A stretch of 9,845 bases of DNA from DSM-111022 sp043424535 (GCA_043424535.1 JBHWOV010000156.1:1-9845), one strand, 5' to 3'. Positions 1 through 6,898 are shown, numbered from the stretch's first letter. A program made the numbers and translations. Notes: generated by a model from the sequence alone, not told the origin.

Positions 1-2
1 CT

Positions 3-146
3 TTTGAAGTTTTAAGTGCTTTTCTCGGCGCCATAGGCGGAGGAGTCGCTTTATTCATCATTGAATGGAAGCTCTGTCTGCTTACTGTTTTATTAATTAA
101 TGTAAATGGTTTTCTTACCTTTATTATATATTCACACTTGAATTGA
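3..146 (+). CDS. C-terminal fragment of a small membrane protein, possibly DUF1294-like
   Basis: An open frame enters from the left edge and stops at TGA 144-146, giving 47 residues of a protein that begins outside the window. The visible part is very hydrophobic. A glycine-rich segment (LGAIGGGVALFII) is followed by a charged EWK and a second hydrophobic stretch ending YSHLN, which suggests the last two membrane helices of a small integral membrane protein. The glycine-rich helix near the C-terminus resembles the end of DUF1294 proteins, but the HKT motif typical of that family is not present, so the assignment is weak. Reading through 47 codons with membrane-like composition supports real coding. 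The function is unknown. It lies 121 bases before comGA on the same strand and no clear terminator separates them. Confidence 0.45.
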   Translation, partial: FEVLSAFLGAIGGGVALFIIEWKLCLLTVLLINVNGFLTFIIYSHLN

Positions 147-198
147 CTACATAGCTAATCTCAGTCTAACACACTCTCAATTTCAAGTATAGTCAATT
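141..198. repeat. Spaced 9-bp inverted repeat upstream of comGA
   Basis: AATTGACTA at 141-149 and its exact reverse complement TAGTCAATT at 190-198 are separated by 40 bases. The left arm overlaps the stop codon of the upstream gene, and the whole element lies 70 bases before the comGA start. The left arm also contains TTGACT, a -35-like hexamer, but no good -10 follows at 16-18 bases (best match TCTAAC at 165-170). It could be a pair of regulator half-sites or the base of a long RNA stem, or chance in AT-rich DNA. Confidence 0.3.
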
Positions 199-254
199 AA
201 ATTTACATAATTTTACTAAACCAAGCATTTTTGGGTTATTTATTAGTAGGCCCG

Positions 255-262
255 AAAGGAGG
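255..262 (+). promoter_or_regulatory. Strong ribosome binding site of comGA
   Basis: AAAGGAGG lies five bases before ATG 268 and is a near-perfect Shine-Dalgarno sequence. It fixes the comGA start. The 105 bases between the upstream gene and this site contain no clear sigma-A promoter and no copy of the TACGAATA box used by ComX-type competence sigma factors in streptococci, so the operon's promoter is not identified here. Confidence 0.8.
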
Positions 263-267
263 TTTAT

Positions 268-1314
268 ATGATTGAACAAGAGGCAGAATGGTTAATTGCA
301 CAAGCTAACGAAGTTGGTGTCTCAGATATTCATCTCTTACCAAGTGAAAATGATTATGAGAGTTTTTTTAGAATCAATGGCACATTGAATTTATTTAGTG
401 AACATTCATTTGATTGGGGCAAGCGATTGATTAGTTACTTTAAATTCCTAGCCAATATGGATGTCGGCGAACGGCGAAAACCGCAATCCGGATCTTGTGC
501 ACTGACAATTGACAACAATACAATGGAACTCAGATTTTCAACGATTACTAATGTCAAATTATACGAGTCATTGGTCATTCGTATATTAAAACAGTCAAAA
601 ATAAATGATTCTCAATTTCGGACATATTTCCCTAAATATCAGACAATTTTGCGACAGCTCGTCCGCCGAAAAAGTGGTTTAATCTTATTTTCTGGACCGG
701 TTGGTTCTGGGAAAACAACAACCATTTATCAACTATTAAGAGAACGAATTGAAGATGAACCTTTACAAATTATTACGATGGAAGATCCTGTTGAAATTTA
801 TGAGCCACGTTTTTTGCAGACTGAAGTCAATTTAAGAGCTCAAGTAACATATGATGTGTTGATTAAAGCTTCGTTGAGGCACCATCCCGACATCTTAATG
901 ATCGGTGAAATTCGTGATGAAGAAACAGCACGAATGGCGATTCGTGGTGCATTAACAGGGCATTTAATGATTGCAACCATCCATGCAAAAAATGCCATTG
1001 GTGTTCTGGGGCGTTTGCAAGAATTACAAATCACTCCCCAGCAATTATCTCAAACTCTCATCGGCATTGTATCTCAACGACTCATTCCAAGATTTTGTGC
1101 ATTATGTGGTAGTCAATGTTCCCAAAAATGTACACATATTCCTAAAGATTTACAAAGACTTGCTTTATTAGAAATTCTTCACGGTAGTGCTCTCGAAATG
1201 AATCTACAGCAACCCGATACTGATTCATATCGAACATTGAATCAAGAATTAAGACACGCTTGGTCCTTAGGTTTTATTAATCAGAAAGCATTCGCACATT
1301 ATGAATTGGTATAA
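268..1314 (+). CDS. comGA: ComGA, competence pseudopilus assembly ATPase
   Basis: This is the GspE/PilB-type secretion ATPase that powers assembly of the DNA-uptake pseudopilus at the cytoplasmic face of the membrane. The 348-residue length is normal for ComGA, which lacks the long N-terminal domain of PilB. Signatures seen in order are Walker A GPVGSGKT (143-150), the Asp box ITMEDPVE (169-176), Walker B DILMIGEIRDEETA (208-221) and the His box GHLMIATIHA (231-240). After QRL (270-272) four cysteines, C277, C280, C284 and C288, form a CxxCxxxCxxxC cluster that probably binds zinc, as in related ATPases. The start follows a strong ribosome site. The gene opens the comG operon and its last 14 bases overlap comGB. 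Identification is secure, and all catalytic motifs are intact. Confidence 0.97.
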   Translation: MIEQEAEWLIAQANEVGVSDIHLLPSENDYESFFRINGTLNLFSEHSFDWGKRLISYFKFLANMDVGERRKPQSGSCALTIDNNTMELRFSTITNVKLYESLVIRILKQSKINDSQFRTYFPKYQTILRQLVRRKSGLILFSGPVGSGKTTTIYQLLRERIEDEPLQIITMEDPVEIYEPRFLQTEVNLRAQVTYDVLIKASLRHHPDILMIGEIRDEETARMAIRGALTGHLMIATIHAKNAIGVLGRLQELQITPQQLSQTLIGIVSQRLIPRFCALCGSQCSQKCTHIPKDLQRLALLEILHGSALEMNLQQPDTDSYRTLNQELRHAWSLGFINQKAFAHYELV

Positions 1315-2365
1315 AAAAACAGAGTTATTCGTCTTTAGAAAAGATACTCGTCGTTTGTCACCTAAAGAGCGTGTCTTTTTTTTGAAATTACTAAGTGAAT
1401 TATTAACGGAAGGTTTTTCATTAAATCAATGTATCGAGTTTATGTCTTTATTAATGCCTAAAAGAAAAGAATCTTTTGAATACATTACTGAACAAATGCT
1501 TGTCGGACTACCTTTTGAGACATCACTTGAAGAATTAGGTTTCTCACTCAGTACGGTAGCTCAATTATTTTATGGTCAACGACAAGGAAAATTTGTCGAG
1601 ACATTAGGCGTTGTCAGTGCACATTTAGAAACTAAAATGGAATATCAAAATAAAATCATTAAGACTTTAATCTATCCGATTGTGATGACTGTTGCATTAT
1701 TTATTTTATTATTTGGAATGCGGGCCTACTTATTACCTCATGTAACAAGTTTTATCACAGAAGATATTTATCAAAGTCAGCTATCTGTACGTTGGCTTGT
1801 GACCTTTTTTACTTTTTTGCCACAAATAGTCGGAGTTGTTTTTGGTACTTTACTAATTATCTATTTGATTTTTGATTTTTATATTTTGAAATTATCTTTA
1901 TTACGTCGATTTCATTATTACAAAAAGATACCACTTATTCGTCATTGGACCACTTATTATTGTACTTACAAGGTTGCTAAACAATTCGGTAATTTTTTAA
2001 GCAGTGGCTATTCAATGTTACAAATTGTAGATACTTTAGAACACTATCCTATTGATCCCTTTTTAACAGCGATTAGCTCTGTCTTACGAGAAGGCTTAAA
2101 TGCTGGAGATACTTTGCCAAACATTATGAAAGAGTCTGGATTATTTACAGATGTATTTCCTTTAATCATTCAACAAGGGGAATTAACCAGTCAAATGGCT
2201 CAAAAATGTTTGGTTTATTCAGATAAATTATTCAATGATTTACTAGAAGATATCTCCAAAAAAATCACCTATATTCAGCCCATTTTATTTGTATTTATTG
2301 CCGCTTTAGTAATGACGATGTATTTATTAATGATGTTACCTATGTTAACGATGGAAGGAATTTAG
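1301..2365 (+). CDS. comGB: ComGB, inner-membrane platform protein of the competence pseudopilus
   Basis: This GspF/PilC-family polytopic protein is the membrane platform on which ComGA acts to extrude pseudopilins. It has 354 residues, the usual size. The layout is a cytoplasmic helical domain (about 20-115), a first membrane helix (about 123-145), a second (about 168-192), a second cytoplasmic GspF domain (about 215-320) and a C-terminal membrane helix (about 323-348). Family-like elements include the GQRQGKFVETL segment near 92-102 and the matching QQGELTSQMAQ segment near 291-301, equivalent positions in the two repeats. The ATG lies inside comGA (14-base overlap) and has only a weak ribosome site, so translation is probably coupled to comGA. 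It is followed ten bases later by comGC, which has its own strong ribosome site. Confidence 0.95.
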   Translation: MNWYKKTELFVFRKDTRRLSPKERVFFLKLLSELLTEGFSLNQCIEFMSLLMPKRKESFEYITEQMLVGLPFETSLEELGFSLSTVAQLFYGQRQGKFVETLGVVSAHLETKMEYQNKIIKTLIYPIVMTVALFILLFGMRAYLLPHVTSFITEDIYQSQLSVRWLVTFFTFLPQIVGVVFGTLLIIYLIFDFYILKLSLLRRFHYYKKIPLIRHWTTYYCTYKVAKQFGNFLSSGYSMLQIVDTLEHYPIDPFLTAISSVLREGLNAGDTLPNIMKESGLFTDVFPLIIQQGELTSQMAQKCLVYSDKLFNDLLEDISKKITYIQPILFVFIAALVMTMYLLMMLPMLTMEGI

Positions 2366-2375
2366 GAGGAAAAAA

Positions 2376-2711
2376 ATGAAAAAAATCATTCTCAATAAAA
2401 AGAAACATAAACGCAATGCTTTCACTCTGATAGAAATGTTAATTGTCTTGGTAGTTGTAGCTTTATTAATGGCGATTATAATTCCCAATGTTTCCGGTCA
2501 ACGAGATCGTATTGAAGAGCAAGGACGCGATAATATTACCGAGATTGTATCGACACAATTGAATACATATGGCATTGTTGAAGGTTCGACATCTGGAGTA
2601 ACCACACAAATGCTAGCAGATTCTGGATATCTCACACCTAAACAAGTAGAAGAAGCAAATCGTTTAATTAATTTAAGTCCTGATCAACCGATTGAATCAG
2701 TACTTCCGTAA
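2376..2711 (+). CDS. comGC: ComGC, major competence pseudopilin
   Basis: This is the main structural subunit of the DNA-uptake pseudopilus (111 residues). A basic leader of 15 residues rich in lysine ends in Ala15, followed by FTLIEML. The prepilin peptidase ComC would cut before Phe16 (Ala rather than Gly at -1, also seen in other ComGC proteins), leaving the conserved glutamate E20 at mature position 5. A hydrophobic helix follows (about 16-37), then a short soluble domain containing the ComGC-type segments QGRDNITEIVSTQLNTYG (49-66) and DSGYLTPKQV. AGGAGGA at 2364-2370, five bases before the ATG, is the best ribosome site inside the operon. That fits the need for much more of this subunit than of the minor ones. 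Confidence 0.97.
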   Translation: MKKIILNKKKHKRNAFTLIEMLIVLVVVALLMAIIIPNVSGQRDRIEEQGRDNITEIVSTQLNTYGIVEGSTSGVTTQMLADSGYLTPKQVEEANRLINLSPDQPIESVLP

Positions 2712-2715
2712 AAGA

Positions 2716-3171
2716 ATGATGTCACATTTATCATTTGCTCGCCAGGGTTTTACCCTGGTAGAGCTTTTATTAACACTTTTTATCATTAGCTTTTTATTCG
2801 TATTTTCAATTCAATTACCTTATCAAAAAATAGAAGAAAATACTACGAATCGCTTATTTGTTTCTGAATTAGATAAAAATATTAAATTCGCTCAAGAAGT
2901 AAGTATTTTACAACAAGTAAAAGTTGATATTCATTTTGATCGAATAAGTAATCAAATTGTTTTTTATTCGGTATCGTCAGATATTAATGAAAATACAATC
3001 CCATTACCTTCAGGCTGGTATTTACCTCAAGAAGTCATTATCACTTATTTACCGAATGGTCATATCCGTCAATTTCGACGTGTCTTATTATTACATGATA
3101 ATCATCAGACACAATTAGCATTAAATTTTCAGTTAGGAAGTGGTCGTTATGCACTCAATTATTCGGAATAA
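2716..3171 (+). CDS. comGD: ComGD, minor competence pseudopilin
   Basis: This minor pseudopilin has 151 residues from the chosen start. The leader ends RQG and is followed by FTLVELL, so cleavage would fall after Gly11 and leave E16 at mature position 5. The hydrophobic helix spans about 12-33. The C-terminal LGSGRY segment resembles the end of ComGD/GspH-like proteins. The start is uncertain. ATG 2716 and ATG 2719 are adjacent and only AAAAG precedes them. The frame also allows TTG 2692, which would add eight residues and overlap comGC by 20 bases, but it has no ribosome site. I prefer the ATG pair, translated by coupling from the comGC stop at 2709-2711. ComGD/E/F/G are expected to form a priming or tip complex for the ComGC filament. 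Confidence 0.9.
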   Translation: MMSHLSFARQGFTLVELLLTLFIISFLFVFSIQLPYQKIEENTTNRLFVSELDKNIKFAQEVSILQQVKVDIHFDRISNQIVFYSVSSDINENTIPLPSGWYLPQEVIITYLPNGHIRQFRRVLLLHDNHQTQLALNFQLGSGRYALNYSE

Positions 3172-3481
3172 ACAAGCTTTTACTGCTATAGAAGCTCTAG
3201 TCGGATTCATACTTTTTAGTAGTATGATGCTACTCTATCTTCCTGCTCTTACTCAATCGATTCAAACTTATCACCAATTAAACACGCAAACCAAACAATG
3301 GCAACTTTTATATGATTTATATCAGTTACATTCAATAGATGAAGCTGAAAATAATCTCATTCAAACCTATCATCATTCGTATCATCCACAAATCATAGAT
3401 TATTATTTATCTGAAACAGATGCGATGATCACTTTTGCTGATCAGTCACAATTAACAGTCTCTCTGGTTGATATAAGGTAG
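3149..3481 (+). CDS. comGE: ComGE, minor competence pseudopilin
   Basis: This short minor pseudopilin has 110 residues. The leader MHSIIRNKQA is followed by FTAIEALVGFILF, so cleavage would fall after Ala10 and leave E15 at mature position 5. The helix covers about 11-32. The remaining domain is small and rich in Q, Y and H. ATG 3149 is chosen because AGGAAG at 3135-3140 stands eight bases upstream. An in-frame GTG at 3140 would put the start on top of that site. The first 23 bases overlap comGD, and the ribosome site lies in the codons for the comGD C-terminal glycine-rich motif. The domain after the helix is poorly conserved in ComGE proteins, so the name rests on the N-terminus and gene order. 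Confidence 0.88.
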   Translation: MHSIIRNKQAFTAIEALVGFILFSSMMLLYLPALTQSIQTYHQLNTQTKQWQLLYDLYQLHSIDEAENNLIQTYHHSYHPQIIDYYLSETDAMITFADQSQLTVSLVDIR

Positions 3482-3492
3482 CGACAGTTTCT

Positions 3493-3912
3493 ATGAAAAA
3501 TATAAAAAAAGGATTTACTTTACTTGAAATGCTCATCAGTTTACTAATCGTTTCAATGATCATGCATTTAATGTATTTATCTGTAACGAATTATCAACAA
3601 ATATATGATGTTCACAATAATTCCCATGACGTTGACTGGCAACAATTTCTTATCATGCTTGAAAAGGAACTACGATATTATGAAATCATTGATGTCAATG
3701 GAGATTCTATTTACCTTTTAAAAAAATCTGATCAAAAAAATTTTACGTTAAAGCTTCAAAATCATCAAATATATCTTACGCCCGGTTATCATCCCCTATT
3801 ATTTGATGTAACGGATTGGCAGTTACAGCTCATTGATAACTTTCTCTTTATTGAATTAATTTTTGATAATGGAGATTATTACAATGGCTATGTCAAACTA
3901 ATAGGAGATTAG
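3493..3912 (+). CDS. comGF: ComGF, minor competence pseudopilin
   Basis: This minor pseudopilin has 139 residues. A very short leader MKNIKKG precedes FTLLEMLISLLIV, so cleavage would fall after Gly7 and leave E12 at mature position 5. The helix spans about 8-29. The following segment DVDWQQFLIMLEKEL (46-60) is the most recognisable ComGF element: an aromatic residue and a glutamine/phenylalanine pair leading into an acidic helix. The ribosome site is weak (AAGG about 14 bases upstream), and the gene begins 11 bases after the comGE stop, so it probably relies on ribosomes leaving comGE. It belongs to the minor pseudopilin complex with ComGD, E and G. Confidence 0.92.
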   Translation: MKNIKKGFTLLEMLISLLIVSMIMHLMYLSVTNYQQIYDVHNNSHDVDWQQFLIMLEKELRYYEIIDVNGDSIYLLKKSDQKNFTLKLQNHQIYLTPGYHPLLFDVTDWQLQLIDNFLFIELIFDNGDYYNGYVKLIGD

Positions 3913-3914
3913 TA

Positions 3915-4703
3915 ATGTTAAAGAGACAAAAAGGATTTGTTCTTCCAATTGTTCTAGTTTTTATGTTAATTAGCCATCTCGTTTACATGGGAATTGTTCA
4001 TATAAGTTTAATTCAATCAAAACATACACAGCTTTTAAAGGACTATTATCAGCAGTCACTTCAATTAGTGATGGTTGAACAGTTGATTACATCACAACTG
4101 GAAAATCAGGAAGAGGAATTATCGACTAGCTTATTTACAGCAATCGAATCATTTAAGCAACAACTTTTTGTTGGTATCCCTTTAGAACAACCCATTTTCG
4201 AAGAGCAACAATTCGCGATCTATCAGGATGATTCCTCCACTGAAGAAATGCATCTATATATTTTTACCATTTCCATATTATCAAATCAGACTTATCCCTT
4301 TTCAAATGAAGACCCCCTTTTGGACATTCAATATATATCTGACTCTGATTACTATGGAAATCAATTACAAAAATATTTATTAAATCAAACACGTCCAGAA
4401 ATCAGTGATTACATCGCACTACTCGAGGAAAATAATTGGCAAAAAACAGATTACTATGAGATGACAACCCCCTTTCAATGGAAAATGGCTTTTCCTGAGT
4501 TATCTCAATTTGCTTTCACTAATGGTTGGGTAGAAATTTATCATGAACAACAATATATTGAATTAATTAGCTATCTCAATAATCAAGCTTACCCTATCCA
4601 GTCAAACATCCCATTAAAAGATTTCAATTGCCGTTTCTTTGGTCAAATATGGCAATATACACTCCCTCTCAATGAAAATCCAACAGATACAGTCTTAGAG
4701 TGA
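3915..4703 (+). CDS. comGG: ComGG-position minor pseudopilin, unusually long and K-like
   Basis: This is the last gene of the comG operon (262 residues), called ComGG from its position and N-terminus. A six-residue basic stretch and Gly7 precede FVLPIVLVFMLISHLVYMGI, a prepilin-like hydrophobic helix. Mature position 5 is Ile, not Glu. Loss of this glutamate is known for the K-type minor pilins (GspK, PilX) and for ComGG proteins, which sit at the filament tip. The length is about twice that of many ComGG proteins (around 120-130 residues), so a soluble domain of about 230 residues follows, rich in Q, Y, D, E and N, with one cysteine near its end (NCRFFG). AGGAG at 3903-3907 gives a good ribosome site just inside the comGF end. 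No terminator follows before pepP. Confidence 0.8.
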   Translation: MLKRQKGFVLPIVLVFMLISHLVYMGIVHISLIQSKHTQLLKDYYQQSLQLVMVEQLITSQLENQEEELSTSLFTAIESFKQQLFVGIPLEQPIFEEQQFAIYQDDSSTEEMHLYIFTISILSNQTYPFSNEDPLLDIQYISDSDYYGNQLQKYLLNQTRPEISDYIALLEENNWQKTDYYEMTTPFQWKMAFPELSQFAFTNGWVEIYHEQQYIELISYLNNQAYPIQSNIPLKDFNCRFFGQIWQYTLPLNENPTDTVLE

Positions 4704-4713
4704 TTTTTTACTT

Positions 4714-4741
4714 TTGTTGTTTCTTAAGAGTCTGCTATAAT
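4714..4741 (+). promoter_or_regulatory. Sigma-A promoter of pepP with extended -10
   Basis: TTGTTG (4714-4719) and a perfect TATAAT (4736-4741) are 16 bases apart, and TGC directly before the -10 makes an extended -10 element. Transcription should begin near 4748, about 29 bases before the pepP ATG. It starts 11 bases after the comGG stop, so pepP, the Asp23-family gene and nusB can be expressed when the competence operon is silent. Confidence 0.8.
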
Positions 4742-4776
4742 TGAAGATGAAATAGTAAAAGGAAAGAAGGATTTAC

Positions 4777-5844
4777 ATGCTAAATCAACGAATCGAACAA
4801 GTAAGAAATCAATTCTCTGAACATAATATTGACGCTCTACTTGTTACTGAACCTAAAAACATTCGGTACCTCTCAAATTTTACAGGTACTACGGCGATCT
4901 TATTCATTACTGAAACAGACGCGTTTTTCATTACTGATTTCCGTTATGACCAGCAAGCACATCAACAAGCTAAAGGTTATAATATAATCATTCACTCAAA
5001 TGGGATGTTTCAACAAGTAAAAGAGTTAATCGAAAAATACGCATTAAAACGCATTGGCTTTGAAGCAAGTCATTTAACGGTTGATACTTTTAATCAATTA
5101 ACAGAACTATTCCCAGGTGAATTAGTAGCGACACAACACTTAATCGAAAAAATACGTGAAATAAAAGATGACTCAGAAATAGCTATTATTCAACAGTCTG
5201 CTGACATTATGGATAAAGCATACACGCATATTCTAGAATTTATTCAAATTGGTATGACTGAACTAGCCATTGCAAATGAACTAGAGCGTTTCTGTAAAGA
5301 TCTCGGCGCAAGTAGTATGTCATTTGATACAATTGTCGCAAGTGGAGAGCGCTCAGCGATGCCTCATGGTGTAGCTTCTAACAAAAAAATTCAAAAAAAT
5401 GAATTAGTAACAATTGATTTTGGTTGTTACTATAATGGCTATACTGCTGATATGACTCGTACATTCGCAACCGGTTCAATAGATTCACAACTCGAAGAAA
5501 TTTATCAAATTGTCTTGGATGCACAATTACTCGTCAATAAAGAAGCAAAAGCAGGACTAACTGGACAAGAAATCGATGCTATAGCGCGAGACTATATCAC
5601 TGACCATGGTTATGGTGATTTATTTGGTCATTCAACAGGTCATGGTATTGGTTTAGATATCCATGAGAATCCATCCATCTCTAAAAATAATCCGAACCCT
5701 GTCGTTGCGGGAAATGTCATCACGAATGAACCTGGAATTTATATTGATGGAGTCGGCGGTGTACGCATTGAAGACGATATTGCAATCTATGAAAATAGCA
5801 CAACTATCTTGAATCATAGTCCGAAAGAACTGATAATTTTATAG
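4777..5844 (+). CDS. pepP: Xaa-Pro aminopeptidase family protein (M24, PepP/YqhT type)
   Basis: This cytoplasmic metallopeptidase is predicted to release an N-terminal residue next to proline. Its 355 residues are standard for the family. An N-terminal creatinase-type domain (about 1-130) contains the typical YLSNFTG near 31-37. The C-terminal pita-bread domain carries all five metal ligands: D214 (TIDFG), D225 (ADMTR), H289 (STGHGIGL), E318 (NEPGIY) and E332 (VRIEDD). H197 in MPHG and H285 are the expected additional active-site histidines. The ribosome site AAGAAGG (4764-4770) supports the ATG. Dipeptidase PepQ has a similar fold, but the sequence and neighbourhood fit the YqhT/PepP branch, which usually precedes efp in Firmicutes. 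Here an Asp23-family gene follows directly. Confidence 0.92.
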   Translation: MLNQRIEQVRNQFSEHNIDALLVTEPKNIRYLSNFTGTTAILFITETDAFFITDFRYDQQAHQQAKGYNIIIHSNGMFQQVKELIEKYALKRIGFEASHLTVDTFNQLTELFPGELVATQHLIEKIREIKDDSEIAIIQQSADIMDKAYTHILEFIQIGMTELAIANELERFCKDLGASSMSFDTIVASGERSAMPHGVASNKKIQKNELVTIDFGCYYNGYTADMTRTFATGSIDSQLEEIYQIVLDAQLLVNKEAKAGLTGQEIDAIARDYITDHGYGDLFGHSTGHGIGLDIHENPSISKNNPNPVVAGNVITNEPGIYIDGVGGVRIEDDIAIYENSTTILNHSPKELIIL

Positions 5845-5902
5845 CATTTGCATGGATATTTCGATACAATAGCCATACTAAGCAAAACAAAGGGGGATAA
5901 TT

Positions 5903-6319
5903 ATGCCAAATAAAAATAAAGAACATCGATTTAATTCACTTTCTGATAAAAACCTTGGGGATGTTATTATTTCAACGGGCGTTTTAGAAACGATTTCTTC
6001 AAAAGCTGCTAGTGAAATTCCAGGTGTTATTTCTGGAGACAATACTTTGCAAACAGAAATTGGTAGCTTTATCGGATTAAATCGTAATCGTGTGGACTCA
6101 ACTGTAAAAATTACGGATGTTGGTGCAATCTGTGTCGACGTTAAAATTCGAGTGGCTTATAGCTTCTCAGTTCCTGAAGTCGCTTTACTTGTACAGCAAG
6201 CTGTAAAAGAACAAATCCTCTTTATGACAGATTTAGTTGTTCAAGAAGTGAATGTCCATGTTGTATCGATTGAAACAAATCAATCTTTCCAACAATCATC
6301 AAATGAGCATGGTGCATAA
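5903..6319 (+). CDS. Asp23/Gls24-family protein (YqhY-like)
   Basis: This is a small soluble protein of 138 residues with one Asp23/Gls24 domain covering about 17-123. Recognisable parts are GDVIISTGVLETISSKAA (19-36), the EIPGV turn (38-42), a basic linker, VKITDVGAICVDVKIRVAYS (68-87) and the closing VVQEVNVHVVSI. In Gram-positive bacteria this family includes envelope-stress proteins and the YqhY group, which is encoded beside nusB as here and has been linked to fatty-acid synthesis control. The exact role is not established. AAGGGGGA at 5890-5897, five bases before the ATG, is a strong ribosome site. The gene begins 58 bases after pepP and ends two bases before nusB, so it is probably co-transcribed and coupled with nusB. 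Confidence 0.93.
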   Translation: MPNKNKEHRFNSLSDKNLGDVIISTGVLETISSKAASEIPGVISGDNTLQTEIGSFIGLNRNRVDSTVKITDVGAICVDVKIRVAYSFSVPEVALLVQQAVKEQILFMTDLVVQEVNVHVVSIETNQSFQQSSNEHGA

Positions 6320-6321
6320 TT

Positions 6322-6783
6322 TTGACAAAAAAAGATTTTTCTAATAACCGAAAAGCTCGTGAAATCAGCATTCAGTCAATTTATGCTCTAACTCAACCTA
6401 ATAATCAAGCGAGTTTAGCAGAAGCCATTGATTTTGCTTTAGAATCAGGTCATTTCCCCGAGGAAGGTTATGGAGATTCGGGACCCGAAGAATTATTTGT
6501 TCCTCTTATTAAAGGAGTAATGAAAAATATTGAGGCAATCGATCATATTATACAACCTCATTTGAATGAATGGTCAATTGATCGTTTAGCAAAGATTGAT
6601 GTTGCGATTTTAAGACTTGCTGTTTATGAAATGTATTATGTAGATGACTCTAAAGTTCCAGATAAAGTAGCCATCGATGAGGCAATTGAATTAAGTAAAT
6701 TCTTCAGCAACGATACCTCTCGAAAATTTATCAATGGAGTCCTCCATCAATTACTTATAGAAAGAGAAAAGCATGAGAATTAA
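6322..6783 (+). CDS. nusB: NusB, transcription antitermination factor
   Basis: NusB binds boxA RNA with NusE (ribosomal protein S10) and prevents premature termination in rRNA operons. The 153 residues form the usual all-helical protein. The basic N-terminal helix NNRKAREISIQSIYAL (8-23) is the RNA-binding region. The C-terminal half has the family signatures EWSIDRLAKIDVAILRLAVYEM (83-104), PDKVAIDEAIELSKFF (113-128) and SRKFINGVLHQL (133-144). The only sensible start is TTG 6322, two bases after the Asp23-family stop. There is no strong ribosome site, so translation is probably coupled and modest. The TAA stop (6781-6783) lies inside the hairpin of the terminator. The usual following genes such as folD and xseA are absent. 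Confidence 0.95.
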   Translation: MTKKDFSNNRKAREISIQSIYALTQPNNQASLAEAIDFALESGHFPEEGYGDSGPEELFVPLIKGVMKNIEAIDHIIQPHLNEWSIDRLAKIDVAILRLAVYEMYYVDDSKVPDKVAIDEAIELSKFFSNDTSRKFINGVLHQLLIEREKHEN

Positions 6784-6799
6784 AATTCTCTGCTTTTTT
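6767..6799 (+). terminator. Intrinsic terminator overlapping the end of nusB
   Basis: AAAAGCA (6767-6773) pairs with TGCTTTT (6791-6797), and GAGAATT (6775-6781) with AATTCTC (6784-6790). One T is bulged at 6774, and the hairpin ends in a run of Ts at 6794-6799. The stem uses the last codons of nusB, and the stop codon lies at the loop. It should end the pepP / Asp23-family / nusB transcript. Confidence 0.9.
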
Positions 6800-6837
6800 A
6801 TTGGCTTGAATTTTATTACAACTCATTAAAGATTTCA

Positions 6838-6865
6838 TAGACATCTCGTAAATTAGTGGTAGAAT
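6838..6865 (+). promoter_or_regulatory. Sigma-A promoter of the KdgT-like transporter gene
   Basis: TAGACA (6838-6843) and TAGAAT (6860-6865) are 16 bases apart, with TGG in front of the -10 as an extended -10 element. The predicted start near 6872 lies about 27 bases before the gene. No clear operator for a sugar-acid repressor was recognised around it. Confidence 0.7.
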
Positions 6866-6898
6866 AATGATTAGATTATCTGAAAGAAGGCGTATAAA

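Noticed and set aside
219..236. Small imperfect hairpin (AACCAA ... TTGGGTT) as terminator of the upstream membrane-protein gene
   Set aside because: The stem is only about six pairs with a bulge, and what follows is ATTTATTAG rather than a T-run, so the support is too weak.
202..242. TTTACA / TTTACT as -35 boxes for comGA
   Set aside because: No matching -10 is found at proper spacing. The nearest T/A-rich hexamers match poorly.
840..1034. 64-residue open frame on the minus strand inside comGA
   Set aside because: It lies opposite the Walker B / His box region of a clearly coding gene, has no ribosome site and no recognisable protein features. It is a shadow frame.
971..1171. 66-residue open frame on the plus strand inside comGA
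   Set aside because: It overlaps the conserved C-terminal part of comGA in another frame, has no ribosome site and an unlikely composition.
5865..5870. TACAAT as a -10 box for a separate promoter of the Asp23-family gene
   Set aside because: No acceptable -35 lies 16-18 bases upstream. TTGCAT at 5848-5853 is only 11 bases away. Co-transcription from the pepP promoter is the simpler view.
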